From the NCBI RefSeq assembly GCF_025938155.1, contig NZ_JAPCZG010000019.1, positions 1-35,908 on the forward strand: 35,908 bases of DNA. The letters run 5' to 3'. Each line of letters begins with the position of its first letter. Positions within the stretch are counted from its first letter, which is position 1. Under the pieces are notes generated by a model that worked only from the letters and a program-made list of their open reading frames with translations, ran no database searches and was not told the origin of the DNA. The DNA comes from Novosphingobium sp. KCTC 2891 (GTDB lineage Bacteria; Pseudomonadota; Alphaproteobacteria; Sphingomonadales; Sphingomonadaceae). Both the position numbers and the translations under genes were made by a program. Positions 16,217 through 24,841 of the stretch are shown here, one piece after another.

Positions 16217-17671
16217 TTACTGGACCTGGCTGCCGAGCGTGCGCGAAAAGCGCAGCGCGGCCGACATCTGGGGCGAGAGCTGGGTACGCAGGGTCTTTTC
16301 GAGCATCTGCGTGCGCTGGATCAGCGCAAAGGTCTGGTCGAAGCGCTGCGAGGTGCGCGCCGCGATCCCGAGGAAATTGCGCCGGGTCTCGTAAAGCCCC
16401 TCGCGCCATTCGCGTAAGCTATCCGCATCAGCCCCGTTGAAGTCCGAACGCGCGTTCACTGCCATGTCGATGAACCGCATGGTCATGGTGGTGACGAGAT
16501 CGACCGCGACTATTTCGGAAAGGTCGTTGATCTCCTGCGCGGAGATGCCGAACTCGGCCGCTGCGCTCACGGTGATGATCTTGTAGACCGGCACGCTCGC
16601 CATGCCGAGGAGCTGGATCTCGGCCGGGGTCAACGAGGCGCCGGGATCGCGCACTTTCAAGGCCATGCTCTCGATCAGCGTGCGCACCCGCGCCTTGATC
16701 GCTGCATTAGGCCCGATCACCATGTCGATCTCGCTCGGCGCCATGCACTTGGCGCTATCGCCGCCGCAGCTCCAGTATTTGTGCGGGGTGGAAGAGGTGC
16801 CGTCGAGCATGGCGCTGATCAGCGCCGGGTCGGCCGGGCCGATGAACTGGACCCTCGGCTTGCCGCCATTACCGGCCGGATCGTAGATCACGGTCCCGAC
16901 GAGGGTCATCAGGAACTCGCGGAACTGGGTGTCGAACCCACCGTATTTCTTGCCCAATGCCGCCCAGGTGTAATTGTTGGGCATCCCGGCCTGTTCCTTC
17001 ATGTCCGGGTCGGAATTGGCGCTTTTCAAGGCTTCGCGCTGGCCGCCGTTGTTGCACTGCTGGCGCGCGCGGGCCCAGTCGGAGACCGCGCCCTGACTGT
17101 TGGCGATCGCCTCGCAGATGACCGAACTCGCCGTATCGCTCTTCGGCCAGAGGCCGCCGACCAGCGCCTGCGCGGTCTCGCAGGACGAGATGTTCATCTG
17201 GTTCATCTGCTGAACCTTCTGCGCCAGCTCATCCATGACCTTGCCGATCTCGGGCGAGATCGTGTCGATCGCGAGTTTGAAGGCAAAGCCGAGCGCGTTG
17301 TTCGCGGTCGCTTTCAGCATGGCGACAAGTTCGGCGGTGTTGATGAACGAGAACGACCCGGCAAAGAGGTCGATGCCGCCGCACCCGGCGCGCGCGTGGG
17401 GCAACTGGAGGTTGAAGGGCTGGATGTTCTTTTGCGGGAAGCGCGACCAGACCGAGCCCATCGAATAATAGCCCGCCGACTGGCCCTGGTAGGCGCTGGG
17501 ACCGGTGACATTGGCCTGGACGCCCATGTCGGACATGAAGCTCTGCATCTCGCCTTCGACCCCGGCCGAGGCGGGTGTGGGCGAAGCGAGCAGAACCGCG
17601 GCACCGAGGACTGTGCCAAGTGCGCGGCGCGAGGCTCCATGGAGGCGGCGGGCGAAGCGACGGGCGCGCAT
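16217..17671 (-). CDS. traH: pilus assembly protein TraH
   Basis: TraH is a periplasmic/outer-membrane-associated assembly protein of F-type systems. The chosen ATG at 17671 starts inside the stop of traF (TGATG, 1-base overlap) and is followed by an Arg-rich n-region, a hydrophobic core and TPASA, a clear signal peptide (about 1-36). The mature protein has the family's conserved Cys pairs (ARAGCGGIDLFAGSFSF, SSCETAQALVGGLWP, YWSCGGDSAKC) and a helical C-terminus. Length is 484 aa against 458 in F. A longer open frame reaches 18118, but that part is a shadow of traF. Confidence 0.94.
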   Translation of the reverse strand: MRARRFARRLHGASRRALGTVLGAAVLLASPTPASAGVEGEMQSFMSDMGVQANVTGPSAYQGQSAGYYSMGSVWSRFPQKNIQPFNLQLPHARAGCGGIDLFAGSFSFINTAELVAMLKATANNALGFAFKLAIDTISPEIGKVMDELAQKVQQMNQMNISSCETAQALVGGLWPKSDTASSVICEAIANSQGAVSDWARARQQCNNGGQREALKSANSDPDMKEQAGMPNNYTWAALGKKYGGFDTQFREFLMTLVGTVIYDPAGNGGKPRVQFIGPADPALISAMLDGTSSTPHKYWSCGGDSAKCMAPSEIDMVIGPNAAIKARVRTLIESMALKVRDPGASLTPAEIQLLGMASVPVYKIITVSAAAEFGISAQEINDLSEIVAVDLVTTMTMRFIDMAVNARSDFNGADADSLREWREGLYETRRNFLGIAARTSQRFDQTFALIQRTQMLEKTLRTQLSPQMSAALRFSRTLGSQVQ

Positions 17672-18483
17672 CAGTAGTCGCTCCCCACCTTGACCTGCGT
17701 CAGCTGGAAGACGCGGTCCATGATCTCGTCCTGGCTGAGGATTCCGTAGCCGATCGGCATCGGCTGCTTGGTGACTGAATCGAACAGCACCAGCGCGGGC
17801 ACCTGGCGGTCGGTGCCAAGCCCGAGCTTCTCGTATTGCCCGCTGTCGACCATGTAGCCGGGGAAGGTCGAGGAAGGTCCGCCATCGGTGGAGACCGCGA
17901 GCACCGCGAGGCCGTACTTGTCCGAGACGGCTTTGAGGATCGGCGAGAAGATGTCGCAGGCGCCGCAGCTCGAGGCGAAGAAGTAGAACACCCCGTAGCG
18001 CTGCGAGAGATTGGCCATGACCCGGTCGCGGTCGGTCTTGCGCTCGTCGATCCAGGCGCGCTTGCCGAGCGTCGAGACCGGGCGCTGCAGCGTGTAGTCG
18101 AGCCCGGGATCCTGCCACAGCGCGCGCTGCCAGACGTCGGCGAACATCGAGGAGCGGTCGAGCTGTTCGCGCTGGAAGCGGACATAGGCGGTGACGTTCT
18201 CCGGGCTCGGCTCGAGGATCGCGCGCGCCTTCAGTTCTTCAAGCTGGGTCCCGATTGCGGCCAGTCGCTCGCGCGCTGGTGGCTGCGCAGCAGCAGCTTT
18301 GCGCGGCTCCTCCTTGGGCTTCTCGCAGTAGAACCAGGTGCCGAGCTTCCTCTCCTTGCAGTAGAGCGCGTCCTCGGACTGCCGCACCTCGACACCGTCG
18401 CCCTCGGAGGCGCGCAGCGGTGCGGTCCCGGTAAGCGCGACGCTGGAGGCGGCAAGCAGGGCAATGCATTGGCGGTGGTTCAT
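17671..18483 (-). CDS. traF: thioredoxin-fold pilus assembly protein TraF
   Basis: The 270-aa periplasmic protein has a signal peptide (about 1-24). The C-terminal thioredoxin-like domain contains FFASSCGACDIFSP with Cys173-Gly-Ala-Cys176 and a cis-Pro region (RQVPALVLFD). F TraF (247 aa) lacks a CxxC, so this version may be redox-active and help fold Cys-rich TraN, TraU or TraH. The start overlaps the upstream winged-helix gene by ATGA, and the stop overlaps traH by one base. Confidence 0.93.
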   Translation of the reverse strand: MNHRQCIALLAASSVALTGTAPLRASEGDGVEVRQSEDALYCKERKLGTWFYCEKPKEEPRKAAAAQPPARERLAAIGTQLEELKARAILEPSPENVTAYVRFQREQLDRSSMFADVWQRALWQDPGLDYTLQRPVSTLGKRAWIDERKTDRDRVMANLSQRYGVFYFFASSCGACDIFSPILKAVSDKYGLAVLAVSTDGGPSSTFPGYMVDSGQYEKLGLGTDRQVPALVLFDSVTKQPMPIGYGILSQDEIMDRVFQLTQVKVGSDY

Positions 18484-18890
18484 GATCCGCTCCTCTCGAA
18501 TTCCTTGATCAGTGACATGAAGACGCCGAGGTCGAGCAGCCGGCGGCCGCCATCGAGCAGGCGTACAAGCGCGCAGTAGAAGCCGGACAGCGCCTCGCTC
18601 CCGGCATCGGCGATCGTGTAGGTTCCGGCCTCAAGTCGCGCCCATCCCCGCCGGACGATGGCATCGAGCTGCGCGCTGAGGCTGCGCGCGCGAACCGGGT
18701 GGTCGAACCAGGCCGAGATTTCGGCAGCGATCCCGCGCGCGGTCAGCGGCCCCTTGCGAGCGAGCGCCATGCCGACGCAGAACTCCAGCACGGTCAGATC
18801 GGGGGCTGCGGCGTAGGCCCCGAACGCGACCACGCGCGCGCCGCTTTCGGGCACAGGATTCGTGGCGGGCTCAGGGCTTGTGCGCGGCAT
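18480..18890 (-). CDS. winged-helix-like protein inside the tra operon (136 aa)
   Basis: The chosen ATG at 18890 lies inside traN (20-base overlap), and the stop overlaps the traF start as ATGA. A Pro-rich N-terminus (about 1-16) precedes LTVLEFCVGMALARKGPLTARGI and continues through SLSAQLDAIVRRGWARLEAGTYTIADAG. That order of helix, helix, helix and wing is what MarR/PadR-like winged helices show. There is no signal peptide, so it is cytoplasmic, unlike both neighbours. It may be an autoregulator of the operon. F has no equivalent between traN and traF that I know of. The winged-helix call is inferred from pattern only. Confidence 0.7.
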   Translation of the reverse strand: MPRTSPEPATNPVPESGARVVAFGAYAAAPDLTVLEFCVGMALARKGPLTARGIAAEISAWFDHPVRARSLSAQLDAIVRRGWARLEAGTYTIADAGSEALSGFYCALVRLLDGGRRLLDLGVFMSLIKEFERSGS

Positions 18891-20985
18891 AATAGGCCTC
18901 GATCTTTGCCTGGATTTCGATGAGCGTGGCGGCTTCGTCGGGGAGCTTCGCCGCATCGACGAACTCCGCGTAGATTTCGGAAAAATCCATCACCGAGAGG
19001 TCGAGCTGCTGGAACTCGAAAATGGTGAAGCCGTCGCAGACGGGCTTCTTCGGCGTTCCCCATGTCTTGCCGATCTGGGGCCGGCCCTGCTCCTGGAGGA
19101 TCCGACTGATCTTCGAGAGGAAGCAGCAATAGACATCGCGCTTGGAAAGACAGATGCCAAGGAAGCTCGACGAGCAGTAAGTGCCAATCTTGTGGCAGAG
19201 CCCTGCATCGTCCTTCTGATCGAGCAGCACCTCGGCCGGGCTGCACAGCAGCGGAACGAGGAGCGGGACGCCCTTCCCCGAGCAGCAGTTGGCGAGACCG
19301 AAGACCTTGTGCGCACAACTCTCGGCGGTGCCCTTGAACAGCGTCAGCGTGCTTTCGTCGAACTCGGAATTGGCCTGTCCGAGCGCGTTCAGCGCCACGA
19401 CCGCGTCCTTGAACTCGTCGGAGGCCTCGCGAACGATCGGCTCGCAGTCGCCATTGACGCAGTAGACGTCGTCCCCGCAGATGTACTGCGCAGGCTGGCT
19501 CGTCGATCCCGGGATCGGGCACTTGTAGACACGCTCGGCGACCTTGCACGAACCATCTCCGCTGGGCGGATCGTCGAGACAGGTCTCGTGGTCGAACATG
19601 CAGCCGGGGGTTGCATCGAGCTTGCCGCAGTCGTTGCCGCCGCCCACCACGGTCTGGCACTGGTAGGTCTTCGCCGTCTCCCAGCAGGCCCGCGTGACCG
19701 GCACGCCATCGATCAGGCGGGTTTCATTGGGGGCAGTGCAGGTCTCGGCAGCGAGGGTGCAGGTGCCAAGATCGACCGAGCAGGCATTGTCGGTCCAGAC
19801 TTGGGTGAACCACTTCGATACCGAGCTTTCGGGCACGATGCCGGCGACATTGGTGCTGCACGAATAGACCGCTTCTAGCGAAGCGGGCTCAAGGCAAGTG
19901 AGGTAGCCCCCTCCCCCGAACGGATCGCCGATGAAATCCCAGGTCTTGCAGAGCTGGCGGTCGGTGAGGCCTGCCGCGGAGGCGGTGGTTTGGGTACAGC
20001 TCGGCTCCGCCGATATCGCCCCGCACTGCTGAAGCCCGCTCACATATTGGACGGGAAAACCCGTCACGGGATCAAAGGTCAGCGCATCGGTGATCCCTTC
20101 GTTGTTGCAGCGATAGACGTTGCTCACGACCTGGAAGGCGTCCGCCGGCGGCGGTTTGGCCACCGTGCCCATGAGGTAGACGTTGGGATCACTGACGCCT
20201 GCGTCGCAGTCGTAGTAGTCGACCGTGAGGTTATAGTCGGGAACAGGGAAGGTCCCGGTCTTGCGGCACAGGGCGTTGCCCTCAAGCGAGGCGCAGCCCG
20301 GAAAGCCAGGGGCCGTGACGCAGAGGTACTGGTAGAGCGTCTCGTTCCATGGCGCGACGGTGAGACTGCGGGTGCAGGTCTTGGGCTGTTCGACCACGCT
20401 CGAGCCGACATTGCAGGTCCATTCGGCAGTGTTGGTGGTCCCCGGACTCGGCGGCAGCGGGACGCAATTGCCGGTCGACCCGTCCGCGCTCATGCCAGAC
20501 AAGTAGGCATTGGGATCGTCGGTCACGGTGTTGGCGCGGGACAGGTCGGCGCGGGTGACATCGACGGTCGGCCGCGTGGTCGAATTGGCGGTGCGGTAGG
20601 CATTGCTATTCACGCCGGCCGCCGCCCCATCGGCGTACATGTTGCCGGGATTGTCGTAATACTGGGTGAGTCCGGGATATTCCGCCTGATACCCCGGTAT
20701 CTGCCCGGCCGCACCCGGGGCATCGGTGATCCCCTGGTAGGCGCCGCGCACGCTCGATCCGGTCGCCCGAGCCTCGGCCTTGGCCTCGTCCACGGTCATG
20801 GTGGCAGGCGCGGAAGGAGGCGGCGGGGCGGGAGCGGGCACGCCGGGATCAATCGCGGGCGGGAGCGGCGGTTGCGGCTCGACCAGATCGTCGGGCGGGG
20901 GGATGTAGACCTGTCCTTGTGCGCCGGCCGCGGCGAGCAGCACCATCCCGGCAAGCGCAAATCCAGCAAGGCGCGGCGCGCGCAT
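18871..20985 (-). CDS. traN: outer-membrane mating-pair stabilisation protein TraN
   Basis: TraN is the outer-membrane receptor-binding protein that holds donor and recipient together. The ATG at 20985 gives a signal peptide (about 1-24, ending AGAQG/QVYI) and 704 aa, longer than F TraN (602). A Pro-rich segment (about 28-60) follows, then a body with about 36 cysteines, many paired as CxxC-like or CC, and a C-terminal Cys-rich block (KVFGLANCCSGKG, DVYCCFLSK) typical of TraN. One base separates it from trbC. The variable middle part probably sets recipient specificity. Confidence 0.95.
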   Translation of the reverse strand: MRAPRLAGFALAGMVLLAAAGAQGQVYIPPPDDLVEPQPPLPPAIDPGVPAPAPPPPSAPATMTVDEAKAEARATGSSVRGAYQGITDAPGAAGQIPGYQAEYPGLTQYYDNPGNMYADGAAAGVNSNAYRTANSTTRPTVDVTRADLSRANTVTDDPNAYLSGMSADGSTGNCVPLPPSPGTTNTAEWTCNVGSSVVEQPKTCTRSLTVAPWNETLYQYLCVTAPGFPGCASLEGNALCRKTGTFPVPDYNLTVDYYDCDAGVSDPNVYLMGTVAKPPPADAFQVVSNVYRCNNEGITDALTFDPVTGFPVQYVSGLQQCGAISAEPSCTQTTASAAGLTDRQLCKTWDFIGDPFGGGGYLTCLEPASLEAVYSCSTNVAGIVPESSVSKWFTQVWTDNACSVDLGTCTLAAETCTAPNETRLIDGVPVTRACWETAKTYQCQTVVGGGNDCGKLDATPGCMFDHETCLDDPPSGDGSCKVAERVYKCPIPGSTSQPAQYICGDDVYCVNGDCEPIVREASDEFKDAVVALNALGQANSEFDESTLTLFKGTAESCAHKVFGLANCCSGKGVPLLVPLLCSPAEVLLDQKDDAGLCHKIGTYCSSSFLGICLSKRDVYCCFLSKISRILQEQGRPQIGKTWGTPKKPVCDGFTIFEFQQLDLSVMDFSEIYAEFVDAAKLPDEAATLIEIQAKIEAYYAAHKP

Positions 20986-20986
20986 C

Positions 20987-21751
20987 TCAATGACCCTTGT
21001 TGAGCTGGGCGAGCGCGATGCGCGCGACGCCGGCGCCGGGCCCGCGGCCACCTGCAAAACTCTCGAGCGCGAACTCGACTGTGACATTGCCGGTGAGCCG
21101 GTCGTGGTCGGGAGTGGCGCTGGTGCAGTCGAGCCCGTCGCAGAGCTCGTACTCGCGGCCCGCGGCGACGAAGGTCGGCGCAGCCTCGACCTTGAAGGCG
21201 CGGAACAGGCGCGGGTCGATCGCGAGATGGGCTTCTTGGCCCTCGTCGGTCACAACGCGCTTGAGGCCCTCGGCAAAGGCTTTTGTGCTGCCTCCGGGAA
21301 AGCCGCGGAACACCACCACGCCGCCGGCCTTGGTCGTGTCGGCGATCAGCCGGGTGAGCGAGGCCCCAGGCATCGACAAGCTGGCAAAGACCATGAACAT
21401 CGGCCCCTCGCCCATCGGCGCGCGGGTATTGGCCGCGGCGCCGGCGAGCAGTTCGTCGAAGTCGACCGCGCCATCCGGGCCCTTGGGAAGGCTCGCGGGA
21501 TCGATCGAAGCGACGGAAGCGAGGCCTTGTTCGCGCAAGGTCTCGGCCTCGGCGCGGTGCGCCTCGCCCTTGCCGGCAACCGCATCGACCAAGGTCTGGG
21601 CATCGGCTGTCGCCTCGGTTGCCCGGTCCTTGATGGCCTTGAGGTCGATGCCGTCTAGCGTTTGCGCGAGCGCTGCCGAGACAGCCGTAAGCGCGAGGAA
21701 GCCAGCGATTCCTGCGAGGTGGGGTTTAAGCAAGGTGCGCGCGAAGGTCAT
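20987..21751 (-). CDS. trbC: type-F pilin assembly protein TrbC
   Basis: TrbC is a periplasmic protein that works with TraW in pilus assembly. ATG 21751 has GAGG 6 bases upstream and is preferred to GTG 21763, which would overlap the traU stop as GTGA. A signal peptide is at about 1-29 (ALAQ). The C-terminal domain contains MFMVFASLSMPGASL and VVFRGFPGGS, then APTFVAAGREYELCDG, all typical of the TrbC/TraW thioredoxin-like fold. Length is 254 aa, slightly above F TrbC (212). Confidence 0.93.
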   Translation of the reverse strand: MTFARTLLKPHLAGIAGFLALTAVSAALAQTLDGIDLKAIKDRATEATADAQTLVDAVAGKGEAHRAEAETLREQGLASVASIDPASLPKGPDGAVDFDELLAGAAANTRAPMGEGPMFMVFASLSMPGASLTRLIADTTKAGGVVVFRGFPGGSTKAFAEGLKRVVTDEGQEAHLAIDPRLFRAFKVEAAPTFVAAGREYELCDGLDCTSATPDHDRLTGNVTVEFALESFAGGRGPGAGVARIALAQLNKGH

Positions 21752-21759
21752 GGGCGTCC

Positions 21760-22782
21760 TCACAGCATGCAGCAGTTGCGCTTGCGCCAGACGAGGTAGC
21801 CAAAGTCCTCACCCTTGACGGGGTAGCCCTTGCCGGTCTGGGGAATGATGGTGGTCGCCCCGACCGGCGCGCAGGCGTAGCGGCCCTTCACCGTCGAGAT
21901 CGGATTGGTCATCTGCAGCCGGTATTGTTGCTTCCTCATCACCGGCATCAGGTATTTGTGGCATAGCGCCTTCGAACCCATCGTCCCCCAGGCGAGCGCT
22001 TCGCGGTGCATCTTGTAGAGCATGCGTTCGGCGACGAGCCGCGAGGCCTGGATCGGGGTGACATGCGCGGCGACATGGCCGTTCAGCGGATACATCCCGC
22101 CGTTGCAGCCCGCGCACCAGAACATCTGGTCAATCGGCAGCTTGGCGGTCGCCGCGACGCAGTCCGCCGCACAGGCCGCGGTCGCGATCGGATTGGAGAA
22201 CAGCGCGACTTCCGGGTTGATGATCGAGGTGAGCGCAGAATCCTGCCAGAGCGGATCGATCTCTGTGACATAGGCGACGTCGAAGGTGGTCTGCTCGAAG
22301 CAGAGGAAATCGGTCAGGATCTCCATCCAGTAGAGGAGCGGATAGACGTAATAGTGCGACTGCCACTGCGACGAGTTCTGCGCCTTGCCGCCGATCTGGC
22401 TGCGCCCCTGGACATGACCATTGCCGATGGCGAAGCCGGGGTTGAGGCGGATGCCGCCAAGGTTGGGAAAGCACCACGCCTTGTTGGTGACGTCGACGAG
22501 CCGCACCGGTTCCCAAAAGCCCACCGAGATACCAATGCGCGGGATCGGCGAGCCGCAGGCGCACAGGGGAAACGAGGGGTTCTTGGGATCTGGACGCGAG
22601 CCCTTCCAGATCGAGAGCCCGCCGATCGACAGAGGGAACAGGCATGACCAGCACACGTCGGTGATGGGATTGATGAACTTGCCGTGGCACGAGACCGTAT
22701 CGGCGCGTGCGGGCGCAGTGCCGGCAAAAGCGAGCGCCAGCGCCGCGAGCAATGCGGCGAACTTCCGGCCGAGGTGCGTCAT
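21760..22782 (-). CDS. traU: pilus assembly/DNA transfer protein TraU
   Basis: The 340-aa exported protein is close to F TraU (330 aa), a periplasmic component needed mainly for DNA transfer. A signal peptide (about 1-27, APARA) is followed by CHGKFINPITDVCWSC. Further cysteines recur through to the C-terminal CC. WCAGCNGGMYPL and the aromatic block SHYYVYPLLYW are characteristic. It overlaps the preceding small membrane gene by ATGA. Confidence 0.96.
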   Translation of the reverse strand: MTHLGRKFAALLAALALAFAGTAPARADTVSCHGKFINPITDVCWSCLFPLSIGGLSIWKGSRPDPKNPSFPLCACGSPIPRIGISVGFWEPVRLVDVTNKAWCFPNLGGIRLNPGFAIGNGHVQGRSQIGGKAQNSSQWQSHYYVYPLLYWMEILTDFLCFEQTTFDVAYVTEIDPLWQDSALTSIINPEVALFSNPIATAACAADCVAATAKLPIDQMFWCAGCNGGMYPLNGHVAAHVTPIQASRLVAERMLYKMHREALAWGTMGSKALCHKYLMPVMRKQQYRLQMTNPISTVKGRYACAPVGATTIIPQTGKGYPVKGEDFGYLVWRKRNCCML

Positions 22783-23045
22783 GACCGTGCTCCTTGGGCA
22801 TAGGCCTCATCGGCCCGCAGTTTGGCGCGGAAGTAGGTGACCCCGTGGAGCGGCGCGGCGAGCGCGAGGATCAGCGCGGGAGCGGCGCCCCACAGCCCGA
22901 ACAGTGCTTTGAGGAGCGGAAGCAGCAGGACGGTGAGCGCCAGGGACCAGCAACAAGCCATCCACCAGCGCCGCATGTGGCGCAGGCGCGCCGTCTCGGG
23001 AGCGGCCATCGGCGTCTTGAGGAAGTCGATGAGCGGGTGGGTCAT
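22779..23045 (-). CDS. small membrane protein between traW and traU (88 aa)
   Basis: ATG 23045 overlaps the traW stop (ATGA), and its own stop overlaps the traU start (ATGA). Two hydrophobic segments (about 30-50 and 52-68) and a basic N-terminal part are visible. The polar tail ends AYAQGARS. No F homologue is obvious. The tight coupling and central place argue for a real structural or assembly component. Confidence 0.75.
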   Translation of the reverse strand: MTHPLIDFLKTPMAAPETARLRHMRRWWMACCWSLALTVLLLPLLKALFGLWGAAPALILALAAPLHGVTYFRAKLRADEAYAQGARS

Positions 23046-23737
23046 GACACCTTGCCTCCGCCAGAGGATGCGGGTGCGCGTGCGGATGCGGCTGCCACCG
23101 GAGGAAGCGGCACTTCGCTGATCTTGAGGTTGGCGCCCGCGGCCGAAACCACGGCAGGGGTATGGCGGATGCCGAACTTGGCGGTGAGCGTGCCGCCCTG
23201 GTCGAAGTAGAACCGCCGCTGCCAAGGCTTCATTGCATCGAAGGGCGATCCTGAAACGAAGATGATCTTGGCCCGGGTATCGCTCCAGGTCTTGACTGCC
23301 CAGGCGAGCTCGGCCGCATTGTCACCATCGACGAAAACCAGCGCCTGGGTTAGTTGCACCATGTCGAGCGGATTGACCCGGGTGCCGCGCGCAGCGATCA
23401 GGTTGCCCTTTGCATCGACAATGTCATCCTCCGTGACGATCGAGGGATCGAACAGCCATTCGCGCTTGGTGAGCGCAGGGGTCATGCCATCGACCGGCTT
23501 GGGGCGACGCACGCTGGCGACCGCTTGCTCCTGCATCTGGCGCTGCATGCGCTCGATCCCGCCATTGGCTTCGAGAGTCCTGAGCCGCGTCTCGATCGTG
23601 GTCAGAAGATCGGTCTCGATGATCGGGAAGGTCTGGCCCATCTGCCCGTAATCGGCAGCGCGCAGGCTCGAGATCATCGGCCAACCGACCAGCAGCGCTA
23701 TGCCGCCGGCAGCGATCAAGGCGGCGGCGGGCCTCAC
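23042..23737 (-). CDS. traW: pilus assembly protein TraW
   Basis: A GTG start at 23737 overlaps the S26 peptidase stop (GTGA). There is a signal peptide or anchor (about 1-27). The body has the family's REWLFDPS (near residue 92) and the C-terminal domain with IIFVSGSPFDAMKPWQRRFYFDQGGTL and HTPAVVSAAG. This matches the TraW/TrbC pattern. The length of 231 aa is close to F TraW (210). It acts with TrbC in the periplasm. Confidence 0.94.
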   Translation of the reverse strand: MRPAAALIAAGGIALLVGWPMISSLRAADYGQMGQTFPIIETDLLTTIETRLRTLEANGGIERMQRQMQEQAVASVRRPKPVDGMTPALTKREWLFDPSIVTEDDIVDAKGNLIAARGTRVNPLDMVQLTQALVFVDGDNAAELAWAVKTWSDTRAKIIFVSGSPFDAMKPWQRRFYFDQGGTLTAKFGIRHTPAVVSAAGANLKISEVPLPPVAAASARAPASSGGGKVS

Positions 23738-24276
23738 AGCACCGAGTCCCCGGTGCCGATGATCGTCCCGGAACAGACGAAGCCGATATCGGCATATCGG
23801 CTGTCGAGCCCATCCTTGTGCGCGGTGCCGAGATAGTAGCAGTGTTCGGGAATCCGCCCGGTCGGACCAGGCTCGAGCTTTTCACCGCGCGAGCTCGCCG
23901 GCTTGAGGCGCGCAACCTCGGCGCCATTGATCCGCACGACGGCGCCATCGCGGCTGACCACATCGCCCGGCATGCCATAGACGCGCTTGGCAAAGGGCGG
24001 AGCCGCCTTGCCGAAGTGCGCGGTGATCAGCGGGGTCTGCGGCGCTTTGAAGACCACGAAGTCGCCGCGTGCAGGCACGCGGTGCTTGTCGATCCAGAAC
24101 GCCCAGTTGGGGAGCGACTGGGTGGTGTTGATGAGGATCGCATGTTCATCGCGCCAGCTCGCAAGCGAGGAACTCGCCGCCAGGCACGCCGCAAGCGCGC
24201 CAATCGCCAGCCAGCGCTTGGCATGACTGCCGCTCGCCGCCGGGGGCTCAGGGTGTGTTTCATTTTGCGGGGGCAT
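23734..24276 (-). CDS. S26-family conjugative signal peptidase (TraF/TrhP type)
   Basis: This 180-aa inner-membrane serine peptidase has one membrane segment (about 21-40). The Ser-Lys dyad is visible as Ser54 in TTQSLPNW and Lys97 in AKRVYGMPGD. The C-terminal boxes GRIPEHCYYLG and SRYADIGFV are of the S26 type. ATG 24276 is chosen; a longer frame to 24444 is a shadow of trbI. It overlaps trbI by 17 bases. Related enzymes (RP4 TraF, R27 TrhP) mature and cyclise pilin, so it may act on the TraA pilin encoded 9 kb upstream. It is named by family; the substrate is inferred. Confidence 0.92.
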   Translation of the reverse strand: MPPQNETHPEPPAASGSHAKRWLAIGALAACLAASSSLASWRDEHAILINTTQSLPNWAFWIDKHRVPARGDFVVFKAPQTPLITAHFGKAAPPFAKRVYGMPGDVVSRDGAVVRINGAEVARLKPASSRGEKLEPGPTGRIPEHCYYLGTAHKDGLDSRYADIGFVCSGTIIGTGDSVL

Positions 24277-24841
24277 TGCCCTGACCCCCGAGAACTCCAG
24301 CCTGCGGCGCCGGTCCCGGCCCCGAACCCGACATAGCGGCACGCATCGCGCCCATGACATCGGTGCTGCTCGCCGCCGCCTGCTGCGGCATCCGCACGCG
24401 GGCATAGACCTCGCGGCGCACGTCGGCAGTGATGTCGGGGACATTGCCGGCGACGACCGCTTCGCCGACCAGCACGATCTGGCCTGCCGCGCCGCGCCGT
24501 TCGAGATTACGCTGGATCTCGCTCATGAACGCGCGGGTCTCGGTGGTGACCTGCTCGGGCGGGGTCGCCGAGCGCGCCTGCGCCTGGACATATTCGCCGA
24601 CGATCCCAGAAAGCTGGACCTTGGCGATCGCCGGTGTCTTAGGCCCGCCGAGCACGCTCTTGGTCACCCATGCGCCCCACAGGCCCGCCGCAACAAGGGC
24701 GGCCACGAGCGCGACCGGGGCCGCACCGAGGCGCGCACGCTGCGGCGGGCTCGCGGGCGCCGTTGCCACATCGGCCTCGAACAGCGGACCGGGCGCTACG
24801 TGCTCCCCGCCTGTTGCGGTGACACGGGGCTTACCTGCCAT
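24260..24841 (-). CDS. trbI: type-F pilus protein TrbI
   Basis: The 193-aa protein has a cytoplasmic N-terminus, one membrane helix (about 40-58) and a periplasmic part with VQLSGIVGEYVQAQ, FMSEIQRNLERRG and VLVGEAVVAGNVPDIT, the pattern of TrbI. F TrbI (128 aa) affects pilus length and retraction. The Gly/Pro/Ala-rich tail is extra. AAGGAGAG precedes the ATG, which overlaps the upstream gene by 11 bases. Confidence 0.88.
   Translation of the reverse strand: MAGKPRVTATGGEHVAPGPLFEADVATAPASPPQRARLGAAPVALVAALVAAGLWGAWVTKSVLGGPKTPAIAKVQLSGIVGEYVQAQARSATPPEQVTTETRAFMSEIQRNLERRGAAGQIVLVGEAVVAGNVPDITADVRREVYARVRMPQQAAASSTDVMGAMRAAMSGSGPGPAPQAGVLGGQGNAPAK

Noticed and set aside
15062..16417. 451-codon plus-strand frame
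   Set aside because: Antisense to traG and traH; rich in Glu, Arg, Gly and His without structure.
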